Shown here: in pieces, positions 1 to 7,664 of the stretch
How the letters are laid out: every line of letters starts with the position of its first letter
How positions within the stretch are numbered: the stretch's first letter is position 1
Source of the DNA: Oehlia diaphana
Taxonomy: Eukaryota > Glomeromycota > Glomeromycetes > Glomerales > Glomeraceae
DNA: 11,942 nucleotides
Assembly: GCA_003833135.1 (NCBI GenBank)
Contig: QZLH01000507.1
Location: forward strand, 30,755-42,696
Reading direction: 5' to 3'
Program-made: the position numbers and the translations under genes
The notes under the pieces: generated by a model
Seen by the model: the letters and a program-made list of their open reading frames with translations, nothing else
Told to the model about the DNA's origin: nothing
Database searches by the model: none

Positions 1-74
1 CCTGGTGGCTAAACTTTTATCCGAAGTCCCGTGATTTATAATTCTGGCCGGCACTGTAAATTTGGCCAGAATTA
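1..74. repeat. Partial dispersed repeat with 11-bp inverted repeat
   Basis: The window opens inside a relatively GC-rich segment. TAATTCTGGCC (39-49) is repeated in inverted orientation as GGCCAGAATTA (64-74), a perfect 11-bp inverted repeat with a 14-nt spacer. From memory, runs of this kind (CCTGGTGGCT... followed by ATTCTGGCCGG) are common in Rhizophagus irregularis intergenic DNA and look like the end of a transposable element. That link is recollection, not a search result. The element is cut by the window edge, so its family and size cannot be judged. Confidence 0.55.
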
Positions 75-93
75 CAAATATTTTCCGACTAAT

Positions 94-202
94 TTAACCG
101 ATTAATTTAACCGGATAATTTAACCGGTTAAAAATTGCTTTTTAACCGGTTAACAAATGTTTTAACCGGTTAACCGTATTAACTGGTTAATTAACCGGTT
201 AA
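94..202. repeat. Array of seven TTAACCGGTTAA-type palindromes
   Basis: The 12-mer TTAACCGGTTAA is its own reverse complement. Perfect copies start at 120, 142, 162 and 191; one-mismatch copies start at 94 (TTAACCGATTAA), 107 (TTAACCGGATAA) and 179 (TTAACTGGTTAA). Start-to-start spacing is 13, 13, 22, 20, 17 and 12 bp. The core AACCGGTT equals the consensus known for CP2/Grainyhead-family transcription factors, but a dispersed repeat is the simpler reading, because no gene start lies close by. Confidence 0.8.
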
Positions 203-367
203 GCTTAACCTCTACTTTTTTTTACTTACTTTTTCGCGAATAAATGTTTCAGAAAAATAAAGCTATTTATTGCTTAACAATTAATATCATTAGTTACTTG
301 AATGTCAAAGTGATAATATGCTGGAAAGAAAAAAATTCATAAAAATAATTTTATGAAAATGTTAATC

Positions 368-572
368 GTTACCATTTTCAGTGGAACGTCCATTTGGCGA
401 AATGGAATTCGGTAAAATGAATTAATTCATCGGCGAAATGAACGATTCAGTGAAATGGATTCGATAAAATGCACTTTCGGCGAAACGTCCTTTCGGCGAA
501 ACATCCCCTTGGTTAAATTCCGATTAGCGAAATTTCTGCAGCGAAATGGTTTTCGGTGAAATGTACCGTAAC
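368..572. mobile_element. 205-bp MITE-like element of TTTCGGCGAAA units with GTTAC/GTAAC ends
   Basis: The segment starts GTTACCATTTTCAGTGGAA and ends TTCGGTGAAATGTACCGTAAC; the end read on the other strand is GTTACGGTACATTTCACCGAA, so the termini are imperfect inverted repeats of about 20 bp. The interior holds about eleven degenerate units of the type TTCGGCGAAATG (for example near 391, 449, 477 and 493). No clear target-site duplication flanks it. Minus-strand translation gives a low-complexity Arg/Phe/Ser-rich string that should not be taken as a protein. The same repeat family recurs inverted at 11487-11725. Confidence 0.65.
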
Positions 573-583
573 CCTCTAAAATC

Positions 584-1200
584 CTGGAGATGGACATTTC
601 CCTGAAAAGCATTTTTTTCTGACATGATATTATCCCGACATGAAATTTTCCCGAAATCAAATTATTAAAAATGTAACTTTGGGTTGAGTATATAGTATCT
701 AACAATAATAACAAATTATAACTGATAAATCGAAAATATTCAAATTTTAAGATAATAAAATATTGTCTTAAGAGACTACACAAACGTTGTTTTACAAATA
801 GATTATACAAAATAAACTGAGCAAAATAATTTATTTAGAAAATAATTGTTGACCATTTAATATTTTTGTCATTAATATCTAATAACTTTTAAGTATAAAT
901 TAAGATTTCGTTAAATGTTAATTTCATTTATAATATTTCAAATTAATAAATTTGATGATATTCCTAAAACTGTAAAATAATTTACAATAAATTTAATGAA
1001 ATTAATATTCCATAAAGAATTGATTGAAAAGTTTTTCATATGGTCATTAATTTTATTTATTATATAAAAAAATTTTATTTTTTCGCAATAAAATCAAGTA
1101 TTTTTGTAAATCATTTTTTCGTAATTTGAATTCGGGAAATTGTCATCATGTCGAGGCAATATCATGTCGGGAAAAGTTCTTTTCAGGAAAATGTCCATTC
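584..1200. mobile_element. Foldback element with ~80-bp imperfect inverted arms
   Basis: The left arm (584-665) contains GACATTTCCCTGAAAAG, GACATGATATTAT and CCCGACATGAAATTTTCCCG. The right arm (1119-1200) read on the minus strand carries the same series in the same order, ending GGACATTTTCCTGAAAAG. By eye the arms agree at roughly 80 percent with a few 1-3-nt gaps. The ~450-bp interior is extremely AT-rich with no coding potential. The copy lies about 12 bp from the preceding GTAAC-ended element, suggesting nested or tandem insertion. It could be a non-autonomous DNA transposon (MITE/foldback class). Confidence 0.7.
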
Positions 1201-1274
1201 AGGAATTTGTCTTGTCGGGAAATTGTTGCCGAAAAAAGGTACATTTGAAAAATAGATAATAGATGTCGGGAAAT
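1163..1274 (+). repeat. Three TGTCGGGAAA repeats
   Basis: TGTCGGGAAA occurs at about 1165, 1213 and 1264, each followed by an AT-rich spacer, with related CAGGAA words between. The first copy belongs to the right arm of the 584-1200 foldback and the other two continue beyond it, so the right side of that element may be longer than the matched arm or a second copy may abut it. Confidence 0.5.
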
Positions 1275-2097
1275 CATGCCATACTGAGCCAAGTAGCCTA
1301 AGCTTACTTTACTTAAAATTAACTGGGTGTTTTTTTGGTATTGGTGGTGTTGTAGACCAAATCAAACCATGTCTGCGGTCCGGAACTGACCTTAAATTAT
1401 CGCTATATCGTTATATTAAATTGTCTTTCATTTTATTTGTTTGATTTTTTGTTACATTGAAACCATTATTTGGATTAATACAATAAGCATAGTTGTATTT
1501 ATATTAAAGCTAACATGTATGTGACACTAGACGATGTAATTAATACCTTGTAAGACAAATTAAGCCTACTTTTAGCAAATTATTCTATCTCATTCAAGGC
1601 CTCCTTCCATGCCTCAGCATGTGACCCTGGCGCTATGTACTTTTCACGTAATCAACAGATTAAGTAACCTTTTTGCTTGAAACTGTCTCATCATTCTAAA
1701 ATATTTGCAGAATGAGACTACGCTAAACAATTTTAGGTGATGTTCAAAAGATTCAAAAGATGGTAAAAACCTTTAAGGTTTACCTGTTATTTTTGTTTTG
1801 TTTACCATATATGTAAAAACACATAACAACGTAAAGAATATTTATTTGTGTTCCACTTGATTTATTAAAGAAAATTTTTCTTTGTTATTCGTATAACATT
1901 CGTATAATTAAAACACAAAGTAATTGCATTAGGCCGATCATTTCGTTGTTTTAGCACCTTTAATAAAAATAACGGTTTTTCAATTAAATTTCCTTATTAC
2001 AATTAAAAAAAAAAAAAAGCTTTCTAATATAAACTCAAAAAAAATTTTTTTTTTTACACATTAAATAATTACAACAACGATATCTTATTATTATAAC
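1275..2097. other. Intergenic DNA upstream of kinase gene 1
   Basis: No gene is supported here. Visible structure: an imperfect hairpin GTCTCATCATTCT / AGAATGAGAC (1685-1697 and 1709-1718); a second, GGTAAAAACC / GGTTTACC (1762-1771 and 1777-1784); the direct repeat TTCAAAAGATTCAAAAGAT near 1743; and A/T homopolymer runs at about 2006-2055 just before the kinase start. The stretch 1600-1650 is less AT-rich and could be repeat-derived. No convincing TATA box can be singled out in DNA this AT-rich, so the transcription start is unknown. Confidence 0.5.
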
Positions 2098-4364
2098 ATG
2101 GATACTGATTGGTATTTCACTAAATATGACACTAAAATTTCTACTATTCGTAAAGAAATAATTCACGCTACTCTTTACAAAGCATTTTCATTAACAGATT
2201 ATAATAATAAATTATGTGAACAACATCAATTTAGACAAAATTTAATTCTAGATGATAAAACTCTTACGAAAGATGAAAAATCTGAAACGATAAAAAGATT
2301 AGATGAAGGTTATGATTATCTTAAAATACTTTTTAATGAAGGAACAAAAAGATTATGTGAAAATTGTGAAAAAGAATGTTTAGCAACATTTTATTGTGAG
2401 AATTGTATGCGAAATTATTTAAAAGCTGATTCCCAAAATTGGACATCTGGAAATGATAATATTGATGCTTTAATACGAAAGTGTCAAGATGAAACATTTT
2501 TTCCAATTTTGATAGTTGAGTGGATACCATATGATCATTTACAAAATGTTACATATTTAACTAAAGGTGGGTGTTCTGAAATTTATGTAGCTGAATGGAT
2601 AGAAGGAAGATATATTAGTTGGGATGTCAAAGAAAATAAATTAATAAGATCAGGTAAACATAACGATAAGGTAATCCTTAAAAAATTAGAAAACATTGAA
2701 AGTGCGAACAGAAGTTGGTTTGAAGAGGTAAGTGCTCCAAAAAAAAAACATAAATTTTATTTTTTTTGAATAAGTAATAAAAATTATGAAACATTAAATT
2801 TATATAGGCGGAATTACATTTAAGCATATGTATCAAATGGATAGAAGTAGCATTATGTTATGGTATAACGCGAAATCCACTAAATGATGCTCATTTTCTT
2901 GTAATGTCTTTAATGGATATGGATTTAAGAAAATATTTGCAACAAAATTTTAATAATCTTACGTGGAAGGAAAAGATTTTAATTACAATAAAAATAATTG
3001 ATGCACTTAATAGTATTCACAACGAGAATGTGGCTCACAGAGATTTACATTCGGGAAATATATTGTATTCACAATATAATAATTATTGGTATATCAGCGA
3101 TCTCGGATTTTGTGGTCCTATTGGTAAACCACTAGGAAGTATCTATGGTAATCTTCCTTATATGGCACCAGAAGTAATTATTGGAAAGGGGTTTACTCTC
3201 GCATCTGATATTTATAGTGTCTCAATGCTTATGTGGGAAATTTCATCCGGTAAACCACCTTTTTATTTTAATAGACATAAGAATTATGATCTGGCAATGA
3301 ACATTGTAAATGGTATGAGACCAAAGATACCATCGGATACTCCTTTAGAATATAAAAATTTAATGATACAATGTTGGGATGCTGATCCAGTAAAAAGACC
3401 TAACGTTAGTAAGCTTTTGCGAAAAATGAGAGAAATTAGTGCATTATTTTATCAAAATGAAGAAATAGAAAAACAAATAAATAATAATAAAATCATAAAT
3501 AATAATCAATTAAATACAAATTTCGGTGTAAGCTCAAGTTCAATTAATTCTTTTGCTGAAAATCTTAAAAGTAAAATATATAATTTTGAAATTTTATCTG
3601 AACCAAGAAATGCCACTGAAGGTAATGAATTTTGCTTTCTTTCATATTCATATTATTTCAAATTTTTATGAATTTAATAATATTTTATATATTTTGTAGA
3701 AGAACTAGAAGGTAATAATAAAAATAAATTATATGCCATAATTAAACTAAATGTAACAAAATAGTTTATTATTAGCGTATCGAAGTGTGCAATTTGATCT
3801 TAGTATTCCGGAAAGTAAGTATTTATTATATAGTATATACACACTAATTGTTAATTTTATTAAAATTTTATTTAATTATTTTAAGTTATTGCATCCAAAC
3901 AAACGTCTGAACAGAAAAATTCTTTGAAATTAATTGGTAAGATTTCAAATTTATATACTAGTAAATTCATATATAGTAACAAATTTATTTATTAATTTGT
4001 TTCATTGTCAAAAATAGAAGACAAGCCTAAATCTAAAAAGTTATATAATAATAAAGGTAATTTTGTTTTTATATATATATATAATAATAAATAAAAACTT
4101 TATTTCATAATCAATCTTTTTTTCTGTAAATTAATGTAAATTAGTAAATTATGATAATAATGAAGCTGAATTTCAATGTATGCAAAGAAATTATATTGGA
4201 GATGATGATAGTAAGTAAATAATTTTTTTCCTTAATAATATTTATACTTTCATAATCTTATTGGATAATAATTATATATAGATGATTATGAAACATATAA
4301 TTCTTCAAACCTTCATTCAAAGGAACAGGACGTATTAGAAATTCCCGAGATTCTGATGAATTAA
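2098..4364 (+). CDS. Zinc-ribbon/tyrosine-kinase-like protein kinase, 8 exons (kinase gene 1)
   Basis: Predicted protein kinase, probably cytoplasmic, with unknown substrate. I infer exons 2098-2727, 2808-3621, 3700-3711, 3776-3814, 3886-3936, 4018-4056, 4145-4210 and 4282-4364. They sum to 1734 nt (577 codons plus stop), and all seven introns are GT...AG and 64-88 bp long. Residues 87-103 carry a CxxCx3Cx5CxxC cluster like a zinc ribbon, followed by the family linker WTSGN-x-x-ID (115-123). Kinase motifs: glycine-rich loop TKGGCSEIYVAEW (155-167), VILK lysine K195, HRDLHSGN (287-294, catalytic D289), DLG in place of DFG (308-310), MAPE (329-332), SDIYS (343-347) and the terminal KRP arginine near 407. 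An Asn/Ser-rich linker and a tail spread over small exons follow. Intron 1 retention would stop at 2769. The start is the first in-frame ATG before the Cys cluster. This kinase type is known as a large family in Rhizophagus; all catalytic residues look present. Confidence 0.88.
3700..3711 (+). other. 12-nt microexon of kinase gene 1
   Basis: AAGAACTAGAAG sits between an acceptor (ATTTTGTAG, ending 3699) and a donor (GTAATA, 3712). It supplies four residues (EELE, completed with the last base of exon 2) and joins NATE to AYRSVQFDLSIPE. From memory, homologues have a glutamate-rich NATEEEQEA-like stretch exactly here, which supports inclusion. Its length is a multiple of three, so skipping it would also keep the frame and make an alternative isoform. 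Confidence 0.7.
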
Positions 4365-4829
4365 ACATTAAAATAACGTATTTTTTTATATATAAAATAT
4401 TTTTTTACTCAATTCTGAAAGTCAGAATAGTATTTATTTTTTTAACAGTGTTAACTACACTCATAATTATATTATTAAATGTTTATCGTAAAATTTATCT
4501 TGTAATCTTGCAGTTATTGAATAATTTTGCTAAATCTATATAACTAAAAAAAAATTGTCTGAATAATTTGAATTGTGTAACTTGAAACTCAACATGCCAT
4601 ATAATTAAAACCCGTGACATGCCTCCGCCTAATCTATTTATGGTCAAAAACTATTCGATCCGTGTGCATTCCAATCAACTAATCCAAAATTTTTCTTCGG
4701 TCTAGTTTTTTTTTTCCAAACCGTTTGTTTTTTTCTCATTCTTTTTCCCATTTAGGTTTACTCAAACTGAAAAATTATTATTGAATAATCCTATTGTTTC
4801 GGTCTTTTAAGACCATTCGATCTTTTTTT
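4365..4829. other. Intergenic, probably mobile-element-derived DNA between the kinase genes
   Basis: No gene is supported. The first ~180 bases are an AT-rich 3' flank of kinase 1, with ATTAAA at 4367 as a weak polyadenylation-signal candidate. From about 4590 the composition changes: CATGCC, CCCGTGACATGCCTCCGCC and CGGTCT words, a small perfect hairpin GGTCTT-TT-AAGACC (4801-4814), and pyrimidine-rich tracts. Together with the transposon-like coding relic just downstream on the minus strand, this suggests an old insertion. Confidence 0.5.
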
Positions 4830-5000
4830 TTAGACCGTATTACGCCAGTGTCCAAATGGTAAGGAGGATATACCATCTGACCAAATCCAGCGTTTTGTAT
4901 CAATAGGAGACAAGGCCTTCTTCTCTGACTCAACTAGTGAAATTACATGATTCTTTGTACGCATTCCTACATTCTTGGCATAAAAGACTTCATTTCCATG
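4830..5000 (-). pseudogene. C-terminal relic of a transposon protein, resembling Polinton/Maverick-type DNA polymerase B tail
   Basis: Reading the minus strand from 5000 to a TAA at 4830-4832 gives 56 uninterrupted residues with strongly protein-like composition in otherwise AT-rich DNA. The core is KKALSPIDTKRWIWSDGI, followed by LPFGHW close to the stop. This matches, from memory, the conserved ending KxALSxxDDKRxxxxDGIxTLxxGH seen at the C-terminus of protein-primed DNA polymerase B and related proteins of Polinton/Maverick-like elements, abundant in arthropods and in Rhizophagus. A stop codon (5001-5003) and a long poly-A/T tract lie immediately upstream, so no start or catalytic domain remains. 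It is either the tail of a decayed insertion or a terminal exon whose upstream part is lost. The exact family is unproven. Confidence 0.6.
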
Positions 5001-5215
5001 TTATTTTTTTAAAAAAAATTTTTTTTTTTTTTTCACTCTTTTTGGATCGAATTAATGTCCTTTTTTTCAGAATTTTTTTTCGGTACTTATTTTTTTTCGG
5101 AATTTTCCTTTTTTTAAACTGGGTTCTTTCTTTATCCTTTTTCTTTCCCCCAAATTTTTTTAATTTTTTATTATTATTAAATAAAAGAAATAAAATATTA
5201 TATTACATTTCTAAA
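5001..5215. repeat. T-rich low-complexity tract
   Basis: The + strand is dominated by runs of 6-18 T (for example 5004-5034) broken by TTTCGG and CAGAA words. The plus-strand open frame across 4937-5227 reads mostly Phe/Leu because of these runs and is not a gene. It directly abuts the truncated polymerase-like relic and could mark a degraded insertion boundary. Confidence 0.7.
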
Positions 5216-5374
5216 ATAGAATTCTAATCCGCTGTACCACATATGCAGTTACGCAACATCATGCATGACTATAGAATTCTTTGCATGTTACGATTGTTAC
5301 GTAGAATTCTCGCAAACAATTCTTAGAGAATCGTATTCCCATAGAAGACTTCTAGAAAATGTGTATAGAATTCG
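5216..5374. repeat. Cluster of ATAGAATTCT motifs
   Basis: ATAGAATTCT occurs at 5216-5225 and 5271-5280, GTAGAATTCT at 5301-5310 and ATAGAATTCG at 5365-5374; the core AGAATTCT is an 8-bp palindrome. Between the third and fourth copies the related words ATTCTTAGAGAAT and TAGAAGACTTCTAGA form further small inverted repeats. The segment is more complex than its surroundings and has no open frame of note. Most likely it is part of a dispersed repeat belonging with the insertion remnants at 4590-5000. Confidence 0.55.
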
Positions 5375-5479
5375 AAAAAAAGAATTTCTTGCTTAATTAT
5401 TAAATTTATAACGTATATATTAGACAACAGTTTTCCTTGACTCAAATTAAAAAACTAATTTTTTTTTATAAAAAAAAAC

Positions 5480-7320
5480 ATGGAACAACCAACAAACTAT
5501 AAACATAAAATTGACTTTTTATTATCGAACAATACATCTTTAATTCAGCCAACACAACCCATTGTTAAATCAAAATATAAAAAAAGTAAATGTCCCGAAT
5601 GTAATAAAAGAAGGAAATTTTTAGATGAAAGTCATCAGATTTGTCACGTTTGTTACAATATAAAGAGGGCATACAAGTACGGCTCAAGTGGAAACAAAAT
5701 TATTGATGATTTTATCAAATATACACAAATTAATGTTGTTAATCGTTATGGAAAATTGGAATATGTTCCTTATGAACAATTCATAAATGTAGAATTTATT
5801 GCTGAAGGAGGTTTTAGTAAAATTTATAAAGCTACTTGGATTGATGGCCCAGTTATTAGTTATAATTACAAAAAAGATATTCGTTCCCAAAATTATACAG
5901 TTGTTCTCAAAAAAATTAATGGTTCAAAAAACATCACATCTAAGGAGTTGAACGAGGTATAGTACATATATATTATGCTGTTTTAATCAACAAACCTTAT
6001 TATTAATGAAGATTAATAAATTAATAAGCTTTCTTCATTTTACTAGCTCAAGGTATTTTATGATATTTATAAGAAAGGTCCTGAATGTTATAGTAATCAC
6101 ATTGGCAATTACTTCGGAATTACTCAAGATCCTAATTTTCAAGATATCATGATTATCATGCCATATTATGATTCAGGTGATTTGGTACATTACATCACCA
6201 AAGATTTTTTTAATATTAACTGGGATACAAAACTGTGTAACTTAATGAATATAGCAGATGGACTTACACAAATACATAATAAAAATATTGTTCATAGGGA
6301 TTTTCATAGTGGAAATATTTTTTTTAATAGACAAAGAAAACAATTTGTTTATCGGGAAATACTAATAGGTGATCTTGGTATAAGTAAATCTGCAACTGAA
6401 TCTGGAGATGATAATGAGAATTATGGTATTATCCTTATATGGCTCCAGAGATTTTTCAAAGACAAAAATATAATAAATCTTCAGATATTTATAGTTTTGG
6501 AATGATTATGTGGGAGTTTATGACAGGTAGAAGACCTTTTTGGGATCGAAATCATGATACAGAACTTATTATTGATATTTGTGATGGTTTACGACCACCA
6601 ATTGTCACAAATGCACCTAAAGGTTATATTGAATTAATGGAAGAATGCTGGCATTCTGACCCAAGTAAAAGACCGACAGCTTCTAATATATGGAGAAAAC
6701 TTATTTTATATGTCGGGTGATGGAATCAAAATTATAGAAACATCAGATATTGGTCCTATTCCAAAAAATAATCCAGGTGCTATTTATAGAAGTAGACCTT
6801 TAAGTGCCATGATTAATTCTGCAATGTCTTTAAGGAGTTCAAGAAGTCAATCTATTAATTTGGAAAAATTAAAAAGAAGGTTTGATGATGATTTAATTGA
6901 AGATAATAATGATCATGGTATGATATTACTCAATTGTAAACAAATTTAATTGATAAACTTTAGTAAATCATCTTTTACTAATTATTTAGGTCGAAGTATT
7001 AAAAGAGAAAAATTGTATGAAAATAAAGGTAATTACATTTTCGTAAATATATAACAAATTCATGATTTAATTTAATAAAATTGTATATATTCTTTAGATT
7101 ATCTTACAACAGAAATCGATTTAGATATTGATGTAAATTTTAATAATAATGGTATGTATACATACTTTATTTATACTGTAAATGAAAACTCTTAGTTAAT
7201 ATTATGTGCCTAATATGTAATATCTTTAATTTAACTGTAGGATATATTACAAAGGAAATTGATTTCGATATTGATACTTTTAATTATCAAAATTTTAACA
7301 AAATTAATTTTTCTTTTTAA
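5480..7320 (+). CDS. Zinc-ribbon/tyrosine-kinase-like protein kinase, 5 exons, with two compensating frameshifts (kinase gene 2)
   Basis: Predicted kinase, paralogous to gene 1, or a recent pseudogene. Inferred exons are 5480-5956, 6047-6917, 6990-7028, 7098-7151 and 7241-7320; introns are GT...AG and 69-90 bp. N-terminal CPEC...CHVC (38-41, 55-58) resembles a zinc ribbon. Kinase motifs: AEGGFSKIYKATW (108-120), VVLK lysine K144, HRDFHSGN (242-249), DLG (268-270), then MAPEIF, SSDIYSFG and SKRP. The frame breaks twice. At 6433-6434 one C appears missing before TATATGGCTCCAGAG, and near 6700-6707 one extra base appears before ATGTCGGGTGATGG. The net change is zero, and the spliced length of 1521 nt (506 residues plus stop) is again a multiple of three. 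Read strictly, translation stops at 6506 or earlier, before the APE motif. The last two exons repeat an EIDxDID motif. The start ATG precedes a conserved N-terminus that also survives in the relic at 10153. Confidence 0.8.
7098..7320 (+). repeat. Duplicated EIDxDID-encoding exons at the 3' end of kinase gene 2
   Basis: Exon 4 (7098-7151) encodes DYLTTEIDLDIDVNFNNN and exon 5 (7241-7320) begins GYITKEIDFDIDTFNYQ. Both are entered in the same phase (after one base), so they look like tandem exon duplicates whose number can change without altering the frame. A similar NNFEIDFDAS is readable near the end of the kinase relic at about 10840-10870. Confidence 0.6.
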
Positions 7321-7535
7321 TTATTGTCACTATTAACGATTGGTTAGTACTATATAATATGTAGTCTTACTTAAATTTTTATCATATTCTATTTATATTT
7401 TGGTTTTTTTTTTTTTGGTTTAAAACTTGTATTGATTTTGTTGTATCTTTTCTTCGAAATTTTCTTTATCATATTTAAGAAAATAAAATTATTTATAACA
7501 CTCATTATCTAAAAATTTTCACTGATTATTTAAAT
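7321..7535. other. 3' flank of kinase gene 2
   Basis: AT-rich sequence with a T10 run near 7411-7420. AATAAA at 7482-7487 is the best candidate polyadenylation signal, about 160 nt after the stop codon. Nothing else is recognised. Confidence 0.4.
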
Positions 7536-7664
7536 ATATCGGCTGATCAGGCTGATCAGAAAAGCCTCCCATAATTTTATATGCTAATGACAATAAGTAA
7601 CCCATCTGAACCCATCAACTGAACTTAAATCTTAATTGGCTTGATTTTTCCAATCAGCCGATAT
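7536..7664. mobile_element. 129-bp MITE-like element with perfect 12-bp terminal inverted repeats
   Basis: ATATCGGCTGAT (7536-7547) and ATCAGCCGATAT (7653-7664) are exact inverted repeats. Inside the left end, CTGATCAG (itself a palindrome) is repeated in tandem at 7543-7550 and 7552-7559. AAAGCC (7560-7565) and GGCTT (7638-7642) extend the inverted symmetry imperfectly. The ~105-bp interior has no open frame. No clear target-site duplication is visible. A small non-autonomous DNA transposon is the best reading. Confidence 0.65.

Noticed and set aside
427..810. Open reading frame on the minus strand (127 codons)
   Set aside because: Its distinctive part is translation of the TTTCGGCGAAA repeat units and the foldback arm; the rest is AT-rich low-complexity sequence. 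No domain is visible.
1580..1654. Minus-strand stretch of about 24 codons with a protein-like run (SHAEAWKEALNEIE before a stop)
   Set aside because: Too short, no recognised family, and stops on both sides. It could be a repeat-derived relic, but I cannot support a call.
2333..2530. Minus-strand frame inside kinase 1 exon 1 (and likewise 5684-5890 in kinase 2)
   Set aside because: Shadows of the clear plus-strand kinase coding sequence.
4856..4876. Small hairpin ATGGTA / TACCAT
   Set aside because: Six-base arms with a 9-nt loop, lying within the polymerase-like coding relic; expected by chance.
4937..5227. Plus-strand 96-codon reading frame rich in Phe/Leu
   Set aside because: It follows from poly-T runs. 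The protein-like signal here is on the minus strand (4830-5000).
6360..6710. An intron explaining the frame changes in kinase 2 exon 2
   Set aside because: Conserved kinase motifs continue on both sides of each shift with no missing or extra residues, and no GT...AG pair removes a suitable segment.
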